Part shown: positions 57,465 through 64,000 of the stretch, piece after piece
How the letters are laid out: the number at the start of each line of letters is the position of its first letter
How positions within the stretch are numbered: the stretch's first letter is position 1
NCBI RefSeq assembly: GCF_910594005.1
Contig: NC_057817.1
Location: 25,955,001 to 26,019,000, forward strand
DNA from: Cervus elaphus
Taxonomy: Eukaryota; Chordata; Mammalia; Artiodactyla; Cervidae
DNA length: 64,000 bases
Direction: 5' to 3'
Made by a program: the position numbers and the translations under genes
Notes under the pieces: generated by a model
Databases searched by the model: none
What the model saw: the letters and a program-made list of their open reading frames with translations, nothing else
What the model was told of the DNA's origin: nothing

Positions 57465-58778
57465 AAAAAAAAAAAAAGATTTTATTTTAAAAACGGGTTT
57501 GTGGGTTCTTTTTTCTTTTTGCATTCAGTACATTGTCATTTAGACACCACAATACTATATACAGATACACAACATTTTTTAAAAAACCTATTTCTGATGA
57601 ACATTTCAAAAGAACACTGTTTTGTAATGCGCCAGTGGGAAAGGAGAAGGTGAGTCCCCACATCTCCCCAGCACCGAGCTGGCCTTTGAGAAGGGAAATG
57701 TCAGTCGTGTCTACATTAGCTGGCTAATTGTGATTATTTTGGCCTCCTGGAAGAAAATGGCTTTCTTCTGGACAATGAGTAAAAGTGAAAGTGTGAGGCC
57801 TTCTGAGCTGTTGCCTTGATGGAGAAGTGACTGGAGAGGGATTCTGCTGGGGGACCCACTCTCCATCCCCTTTGAAGAGAAGTTTGTCCTTTCCTTACAA
57901 AAAAAAGTTCTGCTCCTGTGCCTGGCCTAATCTCAGCCTCACCATAGAGAGACAGAGAGATAGAGAAGACATATTTAGCAGCGTGGCGGGAGTTTCTGTC
58001 TTCCCTGGATTTTCCAATGGGACCCAGAAGTAGAACAGAGGAGGCTATGGGGGCACCAGTGGCTCCAGAGAAACTCAGTTCCTTGCTTGAAGTGGGAGGG
58101 GGGGATGGGTGGCTCCTCAGCCAATTCCAGCTTTTGTTGAAACAGATAGGAAAAAAGAAAACCTAAGCGCTGTCTGTACTCCAATCACGATGCCAGATCC
58201 CTAATGCTTATGATTAATATTAATGAGACTTTTAAAATATGCACAGAAACTCTTACCTGGGATATCCTGCCTAACTAAGGAGTGCCAAGGGGCTGGGAGC
58301 AGGAGGAGGGACTGAAAGGAAAGTAGGAGCTCCCCAGGTCCTGCACCCCGGTGGCACCCTCAGTGGGGTTGCCTGTCTACCTGCCGGGGCAAAGGATGAG
58401 GCAAGAAAGGGATCATTCAGGGTTCCCCAACTCTGCTTTGGCTGGAATGATCTTCCCTGCCACTCTGCTTTCTGGCAAGAGGAGAAGGGTGAAGGCCAGA
58501 GGGAATGGAGGCCAGCTGCCTTTCTCCCACAGCCCACTCAGACCCACCTCCAAAGCTGTTGAGGCCAGGTAGGTCCCATCTGCATAGGGGTGGGGGTTGA
58601 GGATGGGGTGGGGAGTAGAGGGCAGCAGAGCCCACCATCTAATATTTTCTGCCTCCCTGCATTCCTCTTTCTGGTTAACATTAAATATTGGTCTGCACCC
58701 GGGAGAAGGGTCCTTCTGGTGAGTTCATATATGGTACAAATCAGCAACATAAATAGATGGGGCGGGGCTGGTGGGCAG
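57465..58778 (-). other. HOXC13: HOXC13 3' UTR with poly(A) signal
   Basis: AATAAA on the minus strand at 57486-57481 sits 1.3 kb after the stop, matching the usual length of the HOXC13 UTR. AT-rich sequence surrounds the signal. Confidence 0.75.
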
Positions 58779-59035
58779 TCAGGTGGAGTGAAGGTGAGGT
58801 GTTTTCGATTTGCTGACCACCTTCTTCTCTTTGACCCGACGGTTCTGGAACCAGATGGTGACCTGGCGCTCCGAGAGATTTGTGGTAGCCGAGATGCGCC
58901 GGCGCTTCTCTTTGGTGATGAACTTGCTGGCCGCGTACTCCTTCTCTAGCTCCTTCAGCTGCACCTTGGTGTAGGGCACGCGTTTCTTGCGCCCGCGCCT
59001 GTAGCTGTTGACCTCGGGCTGTAGGGGGACCACGT
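58779..59035 (-). CDS. HOXC13: HOXC13 exon 2 (homeobox exon); partial gene, exon 1 lies outside the window
   Basis: HOXC13 is a nuclear transcription factor controlling hair and nail keratin genes and the caudal axis. The exon begins at 59035 after a CCCCCCAG acceptor. Its first two bases complete a codon begun in exon 1, followed by VVPLQPEVNSYRRGRKKRVP. It holds the complete homeodomain with the group-13 signatures KVQLKELEKEYAASKFIT and TIWFQNRRVKEKK, and ends SKTPHLHST with the stop at 58781-58779. It supplies 84 full residues of a protein that is normally about 330 long. The Asn in EVNSY and the Thr in SKTPH differ from the human sequence as I recall it. No ORF resembling the Ala-rich HOXC13 N-terminus occurs in the remaining 5 kb, which fits a long intron. 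Confidence 0.97.
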
Positions 59036-60864
59036 CTGGGGGGAAAAAGAAGGCAGGCAGCAGGAAGTGAGTCGTGCGCTGGACCCAGCAAACGGCTATA
59101 GCGGCTCAAGGCGCAGGGCCTCACAGGCGGGCAGATTGTCCCCAAATCCTTTGCATCTCTGCTATTACCAAGGCCACGGCTGAAGTGAGGACACTGGGGT
59201 ATTGCCTCCGGTGCGAGCTTTATTTTTTTTTTGGCGCGAACTTTAAAGAAGGGGGTGCCAAAAGCTCAGAAATCAATATAAATAATATTTTATATATTAT
59301 ACCTATATGATTATAAAAAATTTCATGATGAACAAAATATCAAAATTTTAAATGAATGCAGGGCCAGTATTACTGATTTTTCTTTTTGCCTCAGCCTCCA
59401 ATCTGGTTCTGCACAGCATTCCTTATCAGAATCCTTGTCCCTGTAGAGGGGTCCCTCCAAATTCCATCTTGGTCTGCTAGCCTGCAGGATTGCAAGTATT
59501 CAGGAAAATTCCTCTTTCCTAGCAGTTAGATCACTTGGGAATCGGTCAGTTTATACTCTGCCCAATTATTAGAGGAAGGTGTCCTTTTGTACGATTGAGG
59601 GAGAGCATGGCGGGCAGGGAGACTGTTTCAGTGGGCACAGACCATCAAGTGGGGCCTCTTGCCTTTGGTCACTGGCTCTGCACTGGGAATCTGAAGCCAG
59701 CACCAACAGCTAGAGAGAAAAGTGTCGAGGTGAAGCTAGACTGCCTGGGAGCCAATCTCTCAAGGAGTCCAATACTGTAAGCCACTTAGTAACAGCCCAG
59801 GTGGGAAGCCCTAGCACTGAGATGTAAGAAATCCGGTCCCTAGAAGTAGAGGGTCCACACCCCAGGGTGTGCCCACCAGAGGAGACACACTAAGAGAGCC
59901 CCTCTTGGGTTAAGACCAGCAGTTCACATAAATCTTCTACAAAAAGAAATCAGTGCCCCTCCCTTGCCCTCCCTCAAATTTTCACTCACCAAGACACAGC
60001 AATTCTGATCTGGTTCCCCATCCTCATCTTTCCACCAAGGCTGAAGGAAACTCTCCAACCCATGCAGGAACCCTAATCCTAAACTCCAAATACCTTGCCA
60101 TACCACTACTAGTTCAATTTCTTTCTGCTCTATGAGAATGTCACAGGAACTAAAGTGCATCACTTACAGCCCCTCTTCCACTCCAACAACAGAAAGGTCC
60201 TAGCAACACTTTCAAGGAAAGTAAGGAACTAGGGAGATGAGCTGAATAACTCACCCCTCAACTTTAAAAAATGTAATTGACTGACTTCTTCCTGCAGGAT
60301 CTAATGAGTAGGGCTGAATATTTAAATGGTTTCCTCTTCATTTTTACTGCCCTTTGGAAGTGCAGACACAGTCTAGAATAAGGGCACAGAGCTCTTTCTG
60401 AAATGCCTGTTCTCACCTCCCCTTCATGAATCACCTTCCTTATCCCCTTTCTCATTGGGTCTGCTCTCTTTCAGAGACCTTTATCTACACAGGACAGGAA
60501 AGAAGAGGTCACCCAGGCAGGGGGGAAATAAAGTACATGGAAAGAATATGGGAGAGAGGGGATTCCAATGGCCTGGTCACACTGTCTCCAGGATGACAAT
60601 GTCTATGGAAAATTCTTGGACCTGTCACTTTTCTCTGCCTATGTAGGAACAGGCTAAATTTTTTTAAAATCTGAAAAACAAAACAACTTCACTTTAGCAA
60701 AGCAGATCCTTTACATTAAAAATGACTTTTTTTTTTTTTGCACAAGATGTTTTTTAAAAAAATCTCAGTTCTCAATATGTTTTGCTCTTACAGACATAAC
60801 TATGATTTGAGAAACTGATGAATCTGGAACAAGAGTAAAACACAGAAAGTAATGATAATATGAG

Positions 60865-60897
<33 letters not shown>
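60865..60897 (+). repeat. (ATT)n trinucleotide repeat
   Basis: About eleven ATT units immediately before the MIR relic. The MIR consensus has TATTATTAT here, so the repeat probably expanded from it. Confidence 0.9.
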
Positions 60898-60899
<2 letters not shown>

Positions 60900-61015
60900 A
60901 TCCTTGGAACATCTTTTTAAGGCTTATTTTATTAAAACCATTTTACAAGATAAGGAATCTGAGGCTCAGAATAGGTAAAGAAGCTCAAGTGGCAGAGCCG
61001 GGTTTTAAAACCAGA
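60897..61015 (+). mobile_element. MIR SINE relic
   Basis: CCATTTTACAAGATAAGGAA, CTGAGGCTCAGA and AAGTGGCAGAGCCGGG match the conserved central and 3' part of the mammalian MIR consensus. The 5' part is eroded. It is ancient and inactive, and the only clear interspersed element noticed in the window. Confidence 0.8.
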
Positions 61016-64000
61016 TTTTTGGGCTCAACATAATGACACAGTAAGTTCTAAAATGGAAACAGACCACCTGGTACAATTTAGCTTTAAAAATACCTCCTTT
61101 CCCCTGGAGAACAAATGGGATAGAAGTGGGTTTGTGTTCCTGAGTTAACCAGATAATTGTCCCTGATCTGTTAAATGTCACTTTCTGTAAAAGCTCACAA
61201 TTATCTACCTGATTTGGGCTCTCCTAAACCCCAACTATAAATTTCCCATGAGGTTGAATCAACAAACCCTAAAAGAATCAGTTTTTGAAAAGCAGATAAC
61301 TGGTCTAAATTGGTTATTTTTCTCTACAGAATGCCAAGGGTTGATCTGGCCAAGCTTTCCCTGGATCAGACCAAACTGCCAGTTATTTTGGGCAGCTGGG
61401 GAAATACCTTCAGCCTTGCCTTCTCAAAGAAGCCCCCTTTCATTGTCTTCTGTCTTGTCTGGAAAGGAAGTGGGATCTATAGATATGGAGACATCTGGAA
61501 ATTTAGGCCCTGAGTTGTGTCTATGCTACCTAAAGTAAGTAGAGGACTTGGTGACTAATTTTACAATCAAGCTTTCCTTAGTCTCCCTACAGCACATACG
61601 CAGGCATGCAGGCACACACATGCACACATGCACACACATCCCACTTCATACCTGGGAACCCAACAGACACTTTTGAGAAGCAAATAAAAAATCAGATCAA
61701 TGCTTAGCCACAGCTCTCTCTTGGGGTCCTGTGTACATGTTTCTGCCACCCACTAGATCTTGCCCACCCTCTCCCACAACAGGGCTCTGGGCTCCAAAGA
61801 GGACCTAGTTCTGCTAGAAATCCTAGCCACTCTTCTCAACCAAAATCCAATGGCTAATCAACAGAGATTTTCAGTATGACCCAAAGAGCCCATTATTTCT
61901 GTCTCTCTATTATTCTCTCCCCCTCATCCTATCTGTCTCTGTCTCTCCCTGTCTCCCCACCACACCCACCTTCTTTCTTGGAATCTCTGTCAAAATTAAA
62001 AATTGTCTCCCGTCACTATAGGAAGGGGAAAAAAAGCAATGAAGCAAAGGTCTATATAATTGGGTGAAGTTGAAGAAGCCACAACTCATCTTGGCCCTAA
62101 TTATCTGGATCTTTCTGAACAATTGCCTTCATCTCCCACACCAGCCCAGACTGCCATGGATGAGGTTTCTCAGAGCCAGAGGCACTGAAGAGAGACAGTA
62201 GTGTTTATGCTGAGATGCTGCCGAACAAACCACAATTGCATAGACAGAGTTATCTGGAAATCTCACTACTTCTGAAAGAGCTCTGTGTGGGTAGAAAGAT
62301 GGAGGGTGTCTGAAGATAATTTCTTATTCATCTGCCTTTTGCCTGTACCTCTGCACTGAGATACACCAGCCCGTTTCTATTTCCACACTGGGACTGTGTG
62401 AGCACATAGCTGTTGAGACATATTTGGTTTTACATGCGTTTTCATGCCATAATTTGCAAGTGTGTTAAATCTCAGTTGGGTTGTATGATTTTTTTATGTT
62501 AAAGATATTTTTCCCTAGGAGGCTGTGATCAAAGATTGCTTACTTTTAGCAGGTTTTTGGCGTGTTTTCTTTTTTTTTTTTTTTTCTTTTCTGGGAATCT
62601 TTAAGATGTTTATTTTTGCTGATATATCTCTGAGCTCCTTTCCAATCTCTCATTCACTCCACATGCAGACACAGCAATGCCAGAGCAGCTCCTTCTCGTC
62701 CCCTCTTCACACTAAACCAACTGCCCATTGCTCTGCCCACAGTGGGGCTGGTGGGCATCGGCCCCTCTGCCCTTCAGCCCCTTAGCATGGTCCGTTGGCT
62801 ACCAGCTACCCATGCTCCAGGAATTCCTGCTAAATCCCCACCTCCCAAGGAGCCACCCATCTGGGTGAGATGGGAAATTAAAGGGTCATATCTCCACAAC
62901 ACATTATTGTACACCTACATGTGAGGTGCTTATCTTCTAGAAAAGTGTTATTATGTGTTTCATATTAGGTCGTTAATAACAGAAATCATATTATATAAAA
63001 ATATAGTCAGTGCAGAGTAGGTAATGCATACATCATCCTTAAATCTTCTGGCAGTCAGAAATTGGGTGTCTAGCGTGGGTCCCACCTTGGTCAGTTGTAT
63101 TATACTAAGTCATCTTAGAATATTTACAAGAATATTATTTGCTACACCTTGTAACATCATCCAGTATTTTTTTTAACTGTCTGCTCTTTCCCCAATCCCG
63201 GATGCAGAGGAATTTCAGGCCCACCCTAAGGAGGTCTTCAGGTCTATACGTCCCAGTGAAAATGTCCCTTGGTCCCCACAGAGAGCCAGGAGGGGGCCTG
63301 CTGGGTAGTAGGAGGAAACATATATGGCTGTTCTGGGCCCCCCAGGAACACTGCAAGCATCAGAATGGAGCCAGTCAACCTTCTCCCACTGAGCTCTGCT
63401 TATATGTAATTAGAGCAGACTCAAGATCTGGATTCGTTGAATCCTGATTTCTCAGCACTGCGCTGAATCCAAAGCTCCTGATGTGATTTTGAGAACCCTG
63501 GAAGTGGTCTTTTCCTCTGGGGAGTGGTGGGTGGGTGTTGCGGGATCCTCTCCTATTCAGAGATAGTCTCAATCGGAGAGGGAACACGCCACCAGTGAGT
63601 TCCAATCCCCACACCGAACACATAGCCAGACAATACCGAGGGGTTCCCAGCCTGGGCCTGGACCTCAGATTCCTCCAAAACAAGCCTTCCCCCAAAACCT
63701 CATCCTCACTCCTCTCTTCCTGTGTCTAAGGCATGAGTAACTCTCTCCCCGACGTTTGGCGGAGTTGGTAGTGCGCATACACACACAGAATATGAGCCCT
63801 ACAGACAGGCAAAGAATTTTATATCCCAGGAGAGGGATGCAAACACCCTTTTTTTCCACACTCTCTCCAGAGATTTCAGTTCCCTTGCTCCTTCAGCAAT
63901 CAGGAAATTCGTGGTCAAATTCTTAAAACAAATCAAGAAAAAAAGAAAAATTTTAAAAATGAAAACTCTACATTTCTGTAGACCCCAGCAAATTAGACCT

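Larger units (their letters stand above)
59036..64000 (-). other. HOXC13: HOXC13 intron (3' part, runs off the window)
   Basis: At least 4965 bp upstream of exon 2 without a HOXC13 exon 1 match. It contains the MIR relic, an ATT repeat, poly-T runs (60728-60740, 62569-62585) and AT-rich DNA at 59270-59360 and 62940-63020. Confidence 0.8.

Noticed and set aside
1..64000. tRNA, rRNA or snRNA genes
   Set aside because: No cloverleaf A/B-box arrangement or known small-RNA sequence was recognised on reading either strand.

Overview
This window is the 5' (posterior) half of a mammalian HOXC cluster. Four complete two-exon Hox genes and the homeobox exon of a fifth all read on the minus strand. From left to right they are HOXC9 (1659-4147), HOXC10 (14955-19123), HOXC11 (29007-31183), HOXC12 (47778-49369) and HOXC13 exon 2 (58779-59035). 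HOXC13 exon 1 lies beyond the right edge, and HOXC8 would lie beyond the left edge. Joining the exons at canonical GT/AG sites gives proteins of 260, 342, 304 and 281 residues, as expected for these paralogues.

Two non-coding RNAs are recognisable. The mir-196a-2 hairpin (12534-12643, minus) lies between HOXC10 and HOXC9. An orthologue of the lncRNA HOTAIR (about 35603-41955) runs on the plus strand between HOXC11 and HOXC12. It aligns by eye to all six human exons, with a suspicious splice donor after exon 3. A weaker plus-strand candidate, matching the expected place of HOXC-AS3, runs divergently from HOXC10. None of the other plus-strand ORFs looks like a protein gene.

The organism is a placental mammal. 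The gene order, HOTAIR and mir-196a-2 place it there, and several substitutions in HOXC10 and HOXC13 relative to the human proteins I recall suggest it is not human. No lineage-specific SINE gives a closer call. Interspersed repeats are almost absent, as is usual for Hox clusters: the one clear element is a MIR relic at about 60.9 kb. Simple repeats (GT, GA, AC, ATT, GACA, poly-C) and long polypyrimidine or polypurine tracts are common.

The non-coding DNA divides into CpG-rich islands and AT-rich blocks. The islands cover HOXC9 exon 1, HOXC10 exon 1, HOXC11 and HOXC12 exon 1, plus orphan islands at about 9.4-10.4, 37.3-37.65 and 42.5-43.6 kb. The AT-rich blocks are dense in TTTATG/ATAAA-type posterior-Hox/CDX motifs and look like enhancers, at about 5.27-5.36, 10.42-10.66, 13.8-13.96, 21.03-21.23, 21.74-21.97, 33.26-33.37, 49.76-49.9 and 51.36-51.53 kb. 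The genes form one chromatin-regulated system: HOXC9-13 pattern the posterior axis, limbs, skin and hair; mir-196 represses Hox mRNAs; HOTAIR is a regulatory lncRNA. I found no wholly new system. The points most worth checking are the HOTAIR exon 3 donor, orphan CpG islands, cryptic donors that imply unannotated isoforms or host transcripts, and a shared E-box plus CCAAT promoter arrangement.
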